A stretch of DNA of 64,000 nucleotides from G963674685 sp964591275 (lineage in GTDB: Bacteria > Lernaellota > Lernaellaia > JACKCT01), in NCBI GenBank assembly GCA_964591275.1, contig CAZQAE010000023.1, positions 1 to 64,000 on the forward strand, written 5' to 3'. Numbering within the stretch: position 1 is the stretch's first letter; every line of letters starts with the position of its first letter. The position numbers and the translations under genes were made by a program. Under the pieces are notes generated by a model. That model ran no database searches. It was not told the DNA's origin and worked only from the letters and a program-made list of their open reading frames with translations. Positions 24,575 to 34,406 of this stretch are shown in pieces.

Positions 24575-27500
24575 TCACAAATTCAACGATCTCTGTATTT
24601 CAAGATCGATTTTCGGTGATTTTCGCATCTCAGGCAAAACCGGCGGCAATTCATCTTCTGTGAACAGCGGTCCAGCGAGTATCTCCTCAAGAAGTTTCCG
24701 CTGCCTGGAATATGTGTTCACCGTTTCATCCAAAATGGCCAACAACTTGAGTAATTCCGTCGTAAAATCCGGCGTCCAGGATTCAGGACCAATGTCATCC
24801 AAAGGGGAAGATTTTCTGCCTCTGGGCGTTTTCATACGATTCGCCAACCATGACTGGACAACTTTCAAACCCGAAACTTTGAACTCCCAGACTTCCCTCC
24901 TTACGGGTGCAAACTCGCCTTCGCCCACTCGCAGCACTTCCGTGGACTCGTTATATCCGAAATCGTCCGGGCATTTGGCGGGAGAATTCGGCACATGTTT
25001 TGTGCATCGAATTTTTCCACGCGGAATTGCACCCTTCTTTCGACCCTGTCCAGAGAATCGCTCACCGTATGTGTGGAGCCATATCAAACGCCGACCGATC
25101 TTTTTCATCTTTTCAAACAGTTCCCGATTTTTCGTCAACGGTACTCGTATTTCCTGTTTTCCCAACTCATCCCAAAACCGTTTGGCATATCCTGGATGCG
25201 CCAGAACACCGTAAAGATAAGCCGAAAAGTCTTCAGGTTTTATTTTGCGTGCGAAATCGTAATGTTGAGTCAGCAGTCCGAGAACCCCAATATTAATATT
25301 TGGGGATTTTAAATCTCGGTCCCGGTATAAGGGGACAACATCTTTAGCGCCTCTGCCGCAAAAGAAATGCAAATCAGGGGGAGCCGCAGCTACCGTCAGC
25401 GCGGGGCCAGCGCCAATAGGCTGAGTAAAAACACTCGCAAAATACAGTTGCTTTTCACTGTGACAAAGCCATATTGCCGGCCTTGGTCGAGAAATCAATC
25501 GACCATCTGCAATTATTTTTTGGTTATCAAACGATCTATATGAATAATCCATCAAGGGAGGTATTGATGCATTTCGCGGTTCTTTTGCGATCGGAATAGT
25601 CCGGTTATTTTCTGTGAGACGTACACAATAGCTTTGATCAATTTTTCGATCCCCAGATTCTTTAAAAGCGATTCCTCGATTGTCGGCCCTTAATAGGCTA
25701 TCCCATCTGTGTTTAAGTATTTCCTCATCAGGCGCAATTGGCCATTTGCGCTTCATTTGCACACCCGAATGTTGCCAGGGCATTAGGTCCGTTAAAAGCG
25801 GCCAGGAGAAGAATTTTCCCGTACCGTTAGGTTTGAAATTTCCCTGCCATTCTTCCGGGCACTTACGCCACTTAAGGGGCTTGAAGCCGGATATGGAGTC
25901 CAAAGCGTCGAGCTTATCCTTTTTTGACCCTCTGATACGGACGTAGCGCGTTGTTGCAGGCTCTTCTTTTTTCTCCGACGCATTCCTGAGCGCAATACAG
26001 ATTGCCACCGGCGTCTGAATCGCAAAGATATTTTTCCCCTTTCGGGTTCCTCTTCCTTCTCCCCCAAGATCGATTATCCATATTTCGTCGCAGGTGCGGC
26101 GCATGTGCTCTCGCATACCGGAAAAAGCATCGCCCTCAAGATACGATGATGCGGAAATGAAAGAGACGATTCCCGGACCTTGGGAAGTCATATGCTCAAG
26201 AACCTTCCACAACGCCCAACGCCAGAAATATATATAAAGGTTGTAGAGATTTTTTATATCTCCGCCATGTCCTGCTTTGACCGCGGGTTCAATGAAGTCT
26301 TTTAAGATCGGCTTTTCGCCCGGACGATTTTCATCGCCATACCGGACCCAGCCGCCCGTGCGGACTTTATAATGAGGATCTGAATTATCCGCCGCATCGT
26401 GACGATCATAGGGCGGATTTCCAAGGCAAACGAAAACCGGAACCTTCTCCTTTACCCTTAATGCCAAACGATGCTGATTGCTGATTTCCCTGAGGATGGT
26501 TGTCAACTGAATCGGCTTGGCAAAAGGAGATTCCAGCGTGTCAGTCAAATACACTCCGAGGCCGTCTTTGGGAAGCGATGCCCCTCGGTCGATCAACGCG
26601 CGGCTGACCCGTAATTCCGAAACGGAGTAAGGGCCGACCATAATTTCAAAACCAAACAGGTTTTTTGCCAGGATCGAAGCACGCCCAGGGACAGCCCCTT
26701 TCCCTTCTTCGTCTTCAACACGATCCAGGGCGTGATCAATGACTCCAAGCAGGTATGTGCCCGTACCGACGGCGGGATCAAGCGTTATGACATCATTATC
26801 CGCGAAACCCGTCTGTTTATCGAATCTCTCCCGAAGCAACTCGTCAACCAAGCGTACCTGCGCGCGAACAACCTCAACAGGCGTATAGTAAACTCCAGAG
26901 TCTTTTCGCATCTTCGGATCGTAAACGGCGAGAAAATCCTCGTAGAAATACAGCCAGGGGTCTTCCTTTTTCCCATTGGCCATCACCTTTTCCGGAATGG
27001 CGTTCACGACGCGTTGAAGCAATTTCAACGACGGTGGTATTTCCTCCCTGGCCAACGGGTCAGTCAGAATTTCCAACGCCTTTGAAAGCAATGTATGCTT
27101 GGCATATAGCTTCTTGACGGCATCATCGATGTCGGTGACCGCGGCGCCTTCGGATTTTGCCAAAAGAAGCGCAAAGGTCACTGTCTGTGCGTATGCGTCG
27201 GCGAAACGCGCGTTGCTTGCGTCTGGAAATAAAAGCTGTCGCCAGTCATTGGCAATGGCTGTGAGTGGAGATGAGTTATCGGTGAGGGCATCCGTCACAT
27301 CGTCGCGCAGCATACGGCATAATGGAGCCAGAAGGGCGGCCAGTCCCTCCGGTTCATCCGGCGCTATTGGATTCCAAGTGATAAAATCCGTAATAAGCCG
27401 AGCCAGGGCAAGGGCGTCATTTTTCTGAATCGCTTTCTTGCCGTCGCTTGCGATGTCGCCTGAAAGACGAACCGCGCGACCGACACGTTCCCCATTTCTA

Positions 27501-27886
27501 TAAAGCACCCAGTCATTCCCATCGCAATATATTAGGTTTGGTATGGCCTTAAAGCGCATCCATTGATTTTTGTCATGTCCTCTATAACGAGCCGGATCGA
27601 CGCCCTTTCCTGTTTCCTTCAATTCCATGTAACCCTGAAGCACTCCGTCGAGCAAAACCGCATAATCAGGAATGCCAAGCCTGTGTAGCTTTGATTCTCC
27701 TTTTGCAATTATCTCCTGAGAGGTCGCCTGGCCAACCTCTTTCAGAAATATTTCAAGGGGCGAACGCAGTTGGTCCTCCGGGTGACCGTCAACCAATGCA
27801 GACATTTTCTTATGCACCGTCTCTGCAAATGACTGCAATGCCTTATACACTGCTGTTTCAAGCGGCGTCATTTTTTGAATTGTCAT
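24575..27886 (-). CDS. Type IIG/ISP-like restriction endonuclease-methyltransferase
   Basis: 1103 residues. The N-terminal nuclease domain has a PD-(D/E)XK core: P73-D74 in GIPDYAVLLDG and E88-x-K90 in YMELKETG. A helical connector leads to an N6-adenine methyltransferase with motif I LDPAVGTGTYL and motif IV GNPPYDR. The C-terminal 450 residues look like the target-recognition domain of type ISP enzymes (LLaBIII type), but the helicase domain of true ISP enzymes is absent. It cuts and methylates in one chain, so no partner is needed, and none is adjacent. ATG 27886 is preferred over an upstream GTG because AAAGG precedes it. Confidence 0.88.
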   Translation of the reverse strand: MTIQKMTPLETAVYKALQSFAETVHKKMSALVDGHPEDQLRSPLEIFLKEVGQATSQEIIAKGESKLHRLGIPDYAVLLDGVLQGYMELKETGKGVDPARYRGHDKNQWMRFKAIPNLIYCDGNDWVLYRNGERVGRAVRLSGDIASDGKKAIQKNDALALARLITDFITWNPIAPDEPEGLAALLAPLCRMLRDDVTDALTDNSSPLTAIANDWRQLLFPDASNARFADAYAQTVTFALLLAKSEGAAVTDIDDAVKKLYAKHTLLSKALEILTDPLAREEIPPSLKLLQRVVNAIPEKVMANGKKEDPWLYFYEDFLAVYDPKMRKDSGVYYTPVEVVRAQVRLVDELLRERFDKQTGFADNDVITLDPAVGTGTYLLGVIDHALDRVEDEEGKGAVPGRASILAKNLFGFEIMVGPYSVSELRVSRALIDRGASLPKDGLGVYLTDTLESPFAKPIQLTTILREISNQHRLALRVKEKVPVFVCLGNPPYDRHDAADNSDPHYKVRTGGWVRYGDENRPGEKPILKDFIEPAVKAGHGGDIKNLYNLYIYFWRWALWKVLEHMTSQGPGIVSFISASSYLEGDAFSGMREHMRRTCDEIWIIDLGGEGRGTRKGKNIFAIQTPVAICIALRNASEKKEEPATTRYVRIRGSKKDKLDALDSISGFKPLKWRKCPEEWQGNFKPNGTGKFFSWPLLTDLMPWQHSGVQMKRKWPIAPDEEILKHRWDSLLRADNRGIAFKESGDRKIDQSYCVRLTENNRTIPIAKEPRNASIPPLMDYSYRSFDNQKIIADGRLISRPRPAIWLCHSEKQLYFASVFTQPIGAGPALTVAAAPPDLHFFCGRGAKDVVPLYRDRDLKSPNINIGVLGLLTQHYDFARKIKPEDFSAYLYGVLAHPGYAKRFWDELGKQEIRVPLTKNRELFEKMKKIGRRLIWLHTYGERFSGQGRKKGAIPRGKIRCTKHVPNSPAKCPDDFGYNESTEVLRVGEGEFAPVRREVWEFKVSGLKVVQSWLANRMKTPRGRKSSPLDDIGPESWTPDFTTELLKLLAILDETVNTYSRQRKLLEEILAGPLFTEDELPPVLPEMRKSPKIDLEIQRSLNL

Positions 27887-28027
27887 TTTGCACACCTTTC
27901 AGATAGCCGGTCAATGCGACTTGAACTATCGTACTTTTATAACGAATAGACAACAACTCGGAGCTTTTCATGTTTTCAAAGCTCCACATTGGAGTTAAGC
28001 TCTAGCAGGATTAATCGGGGCTATGCT

Positions 28028-28432
28028 ATGAACAAAATAAATCAATTGAAATGGCTGATGCGAATTCTGTCGCTGGCGATGGGGAGCGGCTTCGGATTGT
28101 CGCACCTGTTTTTCCCTGCCGCTTATTTCGGTTTTCTAAGCCAGACGCAATTCGACCCCGGCGATCCCTTTCAGATATTCCTCGCCAACATGGTGGGCGT
28201 CGTCGTCATAGCGCTGTGCGTCGGTTTTTGGATTGCGGCGCAAGATCCGATAAAATACCGCGTGGTCATCATCCAGTTCTTCGTTTGCGCCGGCCTGACG
28301 ATTCCCGTATTCTTCTTTCACCTGGTCACCGGCACACTGCGCGGATGGGAATGGCTGAACCTGGCCGCCCTTATCGCCGCAACCTGGGCCGTGTACGCCC
28401 TTTACCCATGGAAAGCCGACAAAAACTCATGA
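28028..28432 (+). CDS. Small membrane protein with four predicted transmembrane segments
   Basis: 134 residues with hydrophobic stretches near residues 13-33, 44-66, 78-98 and 107-125. I do not recognise a family; the short loops resemble DoxX- or DUF-type inner-membrane proteins. Its stop overlaps the start of the rRNA methyltransferase gene as ATGA, so the two are co-translated. A 26-bp hairpin (GGAGCTTT/AAAGCTCC, 27960-27985) lies in its leader. Confidence 0.65.
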   Translation: MNKINQLKWLMRILSLAMGSGFGLSHLFFPAAYFGFLSQTQFDPGDPFQIFLANMVGVVVIALCVGFWIAAQDPIKYRVVIIQFFVCAGLTIPVFFFHLVTGTLRGWEWLNLAALIAATWAVYALYPWKADKNS

Positions 28433-29745
28433 CAATCAAAACCGATCCGCCTTATAAAAAAGGCGACATTATTGAAGTGCAATTTGAAACTATGGCCTTG
28501 GGAGGCGCCTGCAAGGGCACGCCCGTCGGCAGACACCCCGGCTTCATGAGCGTCTTCGCCTCGTCCGCGGCGCCGGGCGATGTGGCCCGCGTCCGCGTTG
28601 ATTCCGTCGTCAAACGCTATATCAACGCCGAGATCGAGGAGATCATCACCCCTTCGCCGCAACGCGCAACGCCGCAATGCCCGATTTTCAACGAATGCGG
28701 CGGTTGCGACTGGCAACATCTTTCTTACGAGGCGCAATTGGCGCAATCGGACGATATCGCCGCTTACTCCATTAAGCGCCTTGGCAACATCGATTCTTTT
28801 GAGCACATTCTCGAACCAACGCACGGGGCGCCCTCCCCTTACGGCTATCGCGTGCGTGGAGATATGGCGGCGCGTGCGTCCGGCGGCGAAGTTGAACTGG
28901 GTTTCCGGCGCAAAAACAGCCGTCGCATCATCGAGACGACATCATGCCCCATCATGAAGCCCGCGTTATCCGCAGCGCTGCCCGCGGTCAAAGAGGCGTT
29001 GGTCATAGCAGGTCTTATAGAGGGCGAAGACTACCGGATTCGCGTCGTGCTCGACGAAATCCAGGGACTCGTGGCCGCCATACCGGTTCCCATGACGCGT
29101 TTTCAATCCGGTCCCATCGAGGGTTGGATCATCGACACACGCGACAACAAGGCGAAACCCGTCCAGAAATTCGGTGATTTCACCACCTCGGTCAGCGGCC
29201 TCGACTTGAGCCACCACCCCTCAGCCTTTACGCAGGTCAATCCAGAGGTGAACCGCATCCTGGCGGATTACGTTGCCGCCTCGCTCAAACCATCCGAGCG
29301 CGACGTTGTTCTGGAACTTTATGCGGGCATCGGCAATTTCACCATCCCGATTTCATCTCGCGTGAAGCGAATGATCGCCGTTGAGTCTTTTTCCCCGGCC
29401 CGTGAAAATATTCGATCAAACGCGCGGAAACATCGCCGGGAAAATATTGAGCATGTCAGCGATTCCGCGTTGCATGCCTGCGGCAATATCGTCCACGCAA
29501 AGCGCCCCATCGACAAGATTTTGACCGATCCACCCCGGAAAGGAATGGGGCATAACGTCTGTGTCTCGATCTCGAAGATCGCGCCCCGGCGCATCGTTTA
29601 CCTGTCCTGCGATATCGATTCGCTCAGAGACGACATAAAAATATTGCACAAAGGCGGATTCATTCTCCGCGCATTGACGCCTTTCGATATGTTTCCGCAA
29701 TCCTGGCACAAGGAATATCTCGCCGTTTTGGACCTTTGCAAATGA
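28429..29745 (+). CDS. RlmD/TrmA-family RNA (uracil-5-)-methyltransferase
   Basis: 438 residues. It has an N-terminal TRAM domain (residues 8-70), a [4Fe-4S] cluster set C84-x5-C90-x2-C93 plus a later Cys in TTSCP, a SAM-binding motif VLELYAGIGNFTIP, a DPPRKG motif, and the catalytic nucleophile in YLSCDIDSL. Family knowledge: these enzymes make 5-methyluridine in 23S rRNA (RlmD/RlmC) or tRNA. The start is the ATG overlapping the upstream stop; a longer open frame upstream is only the shadow of the membrane-protein gene. Confidence 0.9.
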   Translation: MTIKTDPPYKKGDIIEVQFETMALGGACKGTPVGRHPGFMSVFASSAAPGDVARVRVDSVVKRYINAEIEEIITPSPQRATPQCPIFNECGGCDWQHLSYEAQLAQSDDIAAYSIKRLGNIDSFEHILEPTHGAPSPYGYRVRGDMAARASGGEVELGFRRKNSRRIIETTSCPIMKPALSAALPAVKEALVIAGLIEGEDYRIRVVLDEIQGLVAAIPVPMTRFQSGPIEGWIIDTRDNKAKPVQKFGDFTTSVSGLDLSHHPSAFTQVNPEVNRILADYVAASLKPSERDVVLELYAGIGNFTIPISSRVKRMIAVESFSPARENIRSNARKHRRENIEHVSDSALHACGNIVHAKRPIDKILTDPPRKGMGHNVCVSISKIAPRRIVYLSCDIDSLRDDIKILHKGGFILRALTPFDMFPQSWHKEYLAVLDLCK

Positions 29746-29999
29746 GTTCACCAGCGAGTGCGTGCGCCTTGGCGAATGCACAAAAAAAAAGCCGGCCGCG
29801 TATTGCTGACCGACTCTCCAGTGTGACGGGTCTAAGTTTAGATCAAAAACACGTTCATATGCTTGCGGCATATTTCCCTGTGTTTAAGATCGGGTCTGAC
29901 CCCCACGAAAACCGTTTCATCCGGTAGGCGAAGATCCTTTCGCCGAGGGGATGACGCGGTTTGCGTTATGCAATTCAATTGTCAAAGCTGGCGCCGTGT

Positions 30000-30479
30000 C
30001 TATGCTTCGGTGCCTTCATCTATGGGCGTTGTGTCTTCGTCGTCGATATCGACGCCCCCGCCAGACTCGGCGCTGCCGTTAGGATCCCCTTCCCAGAAAT
30101 CCACCGACACGATGACCTGCATGGACTTGTACGTGGCGACGACGGCCGAGTAACCCGCTGTTCCGGTGGCACTCAAAGCCGTCACGGCAACCCCGTCCAC
30201 ATCCGTTTCCATTTTGTTTTCCGAAAGCGCGCCGATGGTGGAAGTGACCACGATGTCAGCCCTTTCAATGGCCGAGCCGTCCGGCGCGTATAGCTCGACC
30301 AACACCGTGCAGGCGCCGCCCGAAAAAACGTCAAGATTGTCGGGTGAAACCGTGAGCTTTAAGGTCTGCCCCGCGTCATTGGTCATAACGGCCGATTCGG
30401 TTGTGAGAAAATCATCCTCGCAACTAAGAAGAGGCATCGCTATCAGCACGGCAAAAATTATGATTCCAACAAAACGCAT
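30000..30479 (-). CDS. Ig-like (Big/invasin-type) lipoprotein
   Basis: 159 residues. Lipobox PLLSCED (Cys about residue 20) after a short signal peptide, then one bacterial Ig-like domain (LKLTVSPDNLDVFSGGACTV, VELYAPDGSAIERADIVV, TDVDGVAVTALSATGTAGYS) of the Big_1/invasin type, and an acidic tail. It probably sits on a membrane surface as a small structural or binding module. The start at 30479 follows GGGAG closely. Confidence 0.75.
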   Translation of the reverse strand: MRFVGIIIFAVLIAMPLLSCEDDFLTTESAVMTNDAGQTLKLTVSPDNLDVFSGGACTVLVELYAPDGSAIERADIVVTSTIGALSENKMETDVDGVAVTALSATGTAGYSAVVATYKSMQVIVSVDFWEGDPNGSAESGGGVDIDDEDTTPIDEGTEA

Positions 30480-30832
30480 TCTGGCTCCCGGTTTTCTCAC
30501 GATACTGGATTAAGCAAGGGCCATGCCAACAGGTGGCGCGCTTGGGCGGGAAGCTATAATATGTATTATTATCAGCCGCTTAGGAGTTGATCATTAAAGT
30601 AACTACGATGCGTATTAGTGCTAATCCACGAGGCAATTCCAACCAGCATTAAAGGTGAGCATCGGGAAAAATTTGCCTGTCAGCGGCAGGATCACCGGGC
30701 AAGATATTCAAATTATTGAAGTAACGAGGGTGTTGATAAGCGCTATTTTAGAAAAGAGATAGTCGCACAGTAATTTCAGGCGATCCCGTTTAGGCGCGAC
30801 AAGTATTCCCGATTTTATGACAAGCAGCTTTC
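30480..30832. other. Gap of about 350 bp without a recognised gene
   Basis: AT-rich spacer between two minus-strand genes. Reading frames are short and broken, and I see no RNA gene or clear terminator. Confidence 0.5.
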
Positions 30833-33364
30833 CTATGGCGCCAGTTGATTCTCATACACTTCATATTGCCGGCACGGCTGGCCGCGAAGCGCATGGCATT
30901 CGGGCAGGGCCGTCGGCACGTCGATTCCGGGAATGACCGGAAAAACGATACTGGACGGAAAGGCTTCGTGATGAGAAATGATATTTGTCGGCGGCGTATC
31001 GAAATCCAAAAGCAAAAACCGCCATCGGGCCATGCTGTCTCCAGGAGTGTCCACGGTTAACCGAATGCGGGAACCGGCTCTGAAAATATGGAGTATAGGC
31101 ATAAATTCCACTCGCACTTCGTTCCACTGCCCGGCCTCAAGTGGAATAATATCCTCCTCATAGTGGGAAGAAATGGGGCGAAGCTCGGTGCTTTCTTCGA
31201 ACAAGGTCCTGTGGCTGGCGCGAAGCCACCCGCTTTGGACGTATGACTCAAAATCATCCGGCCTCACTTCGGAAAGATTCACCTCCAGGTCCGCATCGTT
31301 GGCCGTGGACTGAAACCAAAGATCTACGCTTGCAGATCCCACGAGAACTACATCTTCTTCAAGGGGCGCTGTTAAAAAACTCACCGCCTTGCCGGGCACG
31401 GGTTGGCGGTAGTCCCAATTTGGTTGGAGATGATTTACGGAGCCGCTGGCCAGATTCACTCTCTCCCCGGCTTCCGGATCGTGTTCGAATTCACAGGCCC
31501 CTCCATCTGTAGGAGGCAAATCTTCAGAAAGACTTCCATCGGGTTGAAAATATAATCTTGTGGGCACTGTCGACGGGATAGGCCATTCGGGAAATTTCAC
31601 TTCAAATGTGCCCACCGGCGCTCCGGGTTCCACATCGGGGTGGGCGCCGGATTCGAAAATCACCCGTACCTCGTCTTCGGCTTCGTAATCGGCTTTCGCC
31701 TGCTCAAAATTCGTATAGGAAGCAAATCGATCCGGCCCGAAATCCATACCCTGTGAGCTTTCAAAGACATCTTCCATGAAAATTGGCACCAATAATCTGA
31801 CCAGAAGGGGGATTCGGGGGATTTCGCCGGTGAGGTAAAATGACTGAAAATTGTGCCACTCCGTCAGGTTCTGCGGCGAATACCCGTCCATATGCACGCC
31901 GTTTGTTACGGTGAACCGAGTAACTGGAGCGCTTGTGAATTTATCGAACAGGGCTGGGGAATGGGGTCCGGTTTGTTCATCCTGCATCTGTCCTGCCATA
32001 AATACGGGAACGTTAATATTTTGAACAAACTTGCTGGGGTCCAGCGGCGCCGCTACCTCATCAGTGTAAAATGGATTTTCCAGCGCTTTTTCAATGGCAT
32101 CCAGCAGTTGGCTGTGTAGAAGCTGATTTTCCTCGCAAATCGTGTCCCCGGCATCAACCAGTTCGGTTATCCAATCGTGAGCGTAGGGTTCTGCCTTGTT
32201 TAGAACCATTTCGATCCAGTCAAAGGCAAAGCCGTTGTTGTATATGCCTCCGGGAACCAGCGTGGAGGACACGGTGTCGGCAATGACTGAAAAAGGCGAT
32301 ATGGAAGCCAGGCTCGGCGGATTGATGGAGGCCACGAAAAGTTGCGTTATGCCGGGGTAAGACAAGCCCACCATAGCCACCTTGTGGTCAAAAACCCATT
32401 CCTGCGCTGCGATGGTTTCAATAACATCGTATCCGTCAAGAAGCTGCAGCATCTCAAAATAATCGTAAGCCCCGCCGCTGCAACCAGTTCCGCGAATATT
32501 GACGCCCACTGTTGCGTAGCCGAGCACGTTGCCGATTATTCCGTAGGGGTGGTCGGGCGCATTGCAGAGCACTGGATACAGCCAGCAGAAGTTCTCGGCA
32601 TCGCCGCCCACGCTTTGTCCGGGTCTTGAAGGCGTATATCCGGACAGATTTAACAAAGTTGGGTATGGCCCATCCTCCACTGGCCCGGGAAGCGAAACGA
32701 AAATCGAAAGCTGCGTGCCGTCGCGTGTAGTCAGGTAGCCGTAGCCGATATCCAAAACCTGACGATCGTAGAATGTTTGACGGGGTAGGCTTTCCTCCAC
32801 TGACATGACGGTGAGTCGGTCAGTGTAATCTTCGTGATCTTCGGCAAGGCGAACAACATACCCCGCACCAGGTTCAAGTTCCCGAACGACCAGACTGCCC
32901 TGGTAATCGGTGGGTGATGAAAACACCACAGCGCCGCTCGGATCGACAATTTCAATCTCGGTGTCCGGCTCGCCGTTCCAGATATGAAGTTGCTCAACGC
33001 TTTTCCTGACTGAAAAGCTGCCTGAGACATGGGGAAATTTATCGATGCTGACGTCGTAATCATCGTCGATGTCATCATCGACATCGTCGTCCACGTCATC
33101 ATCGACATCGTCGTCCGTATCATCATCGACATCGTCGTCCGTATCATCATCGACATCATCGTCCGTATCATCGTCGACATCATCGTCCGTATCATCATCG
33201 GGCAATGGAGCGTTGTCGTCATCGTCAATGTCATCGTCCGAGCCTCCGCCTGAATCGGAATCATCATTGTCATCGTCGTCACCGCATCCGGTCGACGTCA
33301 AAAGCAAGGCAAGCATGATCAGTATGAGGAGAACTACGCTTTTCATCTGCATTTTCCATTTCAT
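30833..33364 (-). CDS. CocE/NonD-type serine hydrolase (X-Pro peptidase family) lipoprotein
   Basis: 843 residues. Lipobox LTSTGCGDD (Cys27), then one of the longest Asp-rich spacers here (residues 29-103, DDDTDDDV units). The catalytic part is the CocE/X-Pro dipeptidyl-peptidase family: RDGTQLSIFVSLP, GVNIRGTGCSGGAYD, and the nucleophile elbow GLSYPG (Ser335). The C-terminal jelly-roll has VDLWFQSTANDADL and RIRLTVDTPGD. It should hydrolyse peptide, ester or acyl bonds outside the cytoplasm; the substrate is unknown. The start is placed at 33364 because AGGGAG lies upstream and the signal peptide begins there. It is a single gene. Confidence 0.85.
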   Translation of the reverse strand: MKWKMQMKSVVLLILIMLALLLTSTGCGDDDDNDDSDSGGGSDDDIDDDDNAPLPDDDTDDDVDDDTDDDVDDDTDDDVDDDTDDDVDDDVDDDVDDDIDDDYDVSIDKFPHVSGSFSVRKSVEQLHIWNGEPDTEIEIVDPSGAVVFSSPTDYQGSLVVRELEPGAGYVVRLAEDHEDYTDRLTVMSVEESLPRQTFYDRQVLDIGYGYLTTRDGTQLSIFVSLPGPVEDGPYPTLLNLSGYTPSRPGQSVGGDAENFCWLYPVLCNAPDHPYGIIGNVLGYATVGVNIRGTGCSGGAYDYFEMLQLLDGYDVIETIAAQEWVFDHKVAMVGLSYPGITQLFVASINPPSLASISPFSVIADTVSSTLVPGGIYNNGFAFDWIEMVLNKAEPYAHDWITELVDAGDTICEENQLLHSQLLDAIEKALENPFYTDEVAAPLDPSKFVQNINVPVFMAGQMQDEQTGPHSPALFDKFTSAPVTRFTVTNGVHMDGYSPQNLTEWHNFQSFYLTGEIPRIPLLVRLLVPIFMEDVFESSQGMDFGPDRFASYTNFEQAKADYEAEDEVRVIFESGAHPDVEPGAPVGTFEVKFPEWPIPSTVPTRLYFQPDGSLSEDLPPTDGGACEFEHDPEAGERVNLASGSVNHLQPNWDYRQPVPGKAVSFLTAPLEEDVVLVGSASVDLWFQSTANDADLEVNLSEVRPDDFESYVQSGWLRASHRTLFEESTELRPISSHYEEDIIPLEAGQWNEVRVEFMPILHIFRAGSRIRLTVDTPGDSMARWRFLLLDFDTPPTNIISHHEAFPSSIVFPVIPGIDVPTALPECHALRGQPCRQYEVYENQLAP
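33057..33205 (-). repeat. GATGAC-type hexamer array inside the CocE-like gene
   Basis: About 150 bp of near-perfect hexamer or dodecamer repeats encoding alternating DDDT/DDDV units. Confidence 0.8.
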
Positions 33365-33692
33365 ATTGTAAATTTGACTCCCTTGGCTATCTTTTTTAGG
33401 AAAAAGGGCAAAGCCCGTCCAGGCGGATTGCAAAAAAACTCTTCGGGAAGCTTTTTAAACTTTGAAAAGCATAAAGTAAAAAACAGTGGAATGCCATACG
33501 GTACGATTTCTCTAAAAAATGCGAATCGAAAAAGATCGCCTGCGATAATTCGAACAACCACTTGAGCCTCGCCCTTTTATAAAAAAACTTCGCGCCGGTT
33601 CAGATGACATGAGTCGCGGCTCAGAACCACGTGGGCTTGCTTTATGGTGATGACCAAATCATCATGCAATCTGAAAAACTCGGAGGCCAACA
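33365..33692. other. Gap of about 330 bp between divergent genes
   Basis: It must hold the promoters of the CocE-like (leftward) and DUF366 (rightward) genes. The DUF366 ribosome site GGAGG is at its right edge. An open frame at 33374-33565 has no ribosome site and an unlikely composition; I do not call it. Confidence 0.5.
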
Positions 33693-34346
33693 ATGAAATA
33701 CCACTTCGCCAATGATTATCGAGATATTTACGATGCCTCGCAGCTTCGAAGCCTTTTCGCCTTCGAAACATTCCGCGTTCAGGGCGATTCCGTCGTCGGA
33801 TTCGTTTCGCCTTGCCACATCACGGTGGAAAAACTCATCGACCGGGACGACGCCGTCAACAATCGACCGATCCACGCCGAATCGCAGGTGCACTACGTGG
33901 TGGAAATGTTCGGCGTCGATCTGAAATTCGGCGTCATGGCCCAGCGCCTGCTCAACGGCTGGATGGAACGCGGGGCGAAGCTTTTTAAATCCCCGGATGT
34001 CCATTGCCTTATTGAGCTTTCGGGCAATGATGTTTACGCGCTTTTCCCGGACGAAATCCAACTGGACGCAGGCCAAGACATCAGCGCCTTCATCCGATCC
34101 GGCGGATTTCATTACGATATCCCGGGCTGCCGGAAGCTGTCGGTGTCCATTGCCACTTTGAGTCCGGTCAGCGCCCTTATCCACGCGGGAATTAACGTGT
34201 CGACCGAGGGCACTCCCGTGCAGACCGCCAGTCTGGAAATGCTCGGAATCGATCCCGTCGAATACACGAACTGGGTAGGCGACAACTTCGCGAGAGATTT
34301 TGAGAAGGTTCTTATGGCTTGCACAAAAGCGAAGCCGACACCCTGA
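33693..34346 (+). CDS. DUF366 family protein
   Basis: 217 residues. The sequence follows the DUF366 pattern: YDASQLRSLFAFETF, GDSVVGFVSPC, IHAESQVHYVVEMFGVDL, AQRLLNGWM, and the strongly conserved KLSVSIATLSPVSALIHAGIN followed by TPVQT. The biochemical role of DUF366 is unknown to me; it is a cytosolic protein of archaea and some bacteria. GGAGG lies six bases before the ATG. It is convergent with the outer-membrane protein gene. Confidence 0.85.
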   Translation: MKYHFANDYRDIYDASQLRSLFAFETFRVQGDSVVGFVSPCHITVEKLIDRDDAVNNRPIHAESQVHYVVEMFGVDLKFGVMAQRLLNGWMERGAKLFKSPDVHCLIELSGNDVYALFPDEIQLDAGQDISAFIRSGGFHYDIPGCRKLSVSIATLSPVSALIHAGINVSTEGTPVQTASLEMLGIDPVEYTNWVGDNFARDFEKVLMACTKAKPTP

Positions 34347-34406
34347 GAACGCCGGTTATCGCCGGATGATTAATAGGAATCAGGCTCACACGGCGCGCGA
34401 AGGCCG

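Noticed and set aside
27960..27985. An 8-bp-stem hairpin as a terminator
   Set aside because: No T-tract on either strand and it lies in a gene leader; mentioned only with the membrane-protein gene.
28051..28428. An upstream extension of the rRNA methyltransferase frame
   Set aside because: The extension overlaps the membrane-protein gene in another frame and is Arg/Pro-rich; the TRAM domain begins right after the ATG at 28429.
33374..33565. A 63-codon plus-strand frame before the DUF366 gene
   Set aside because: No ribosome site, Lys/Arg-rich random composition, no similarity recognised.
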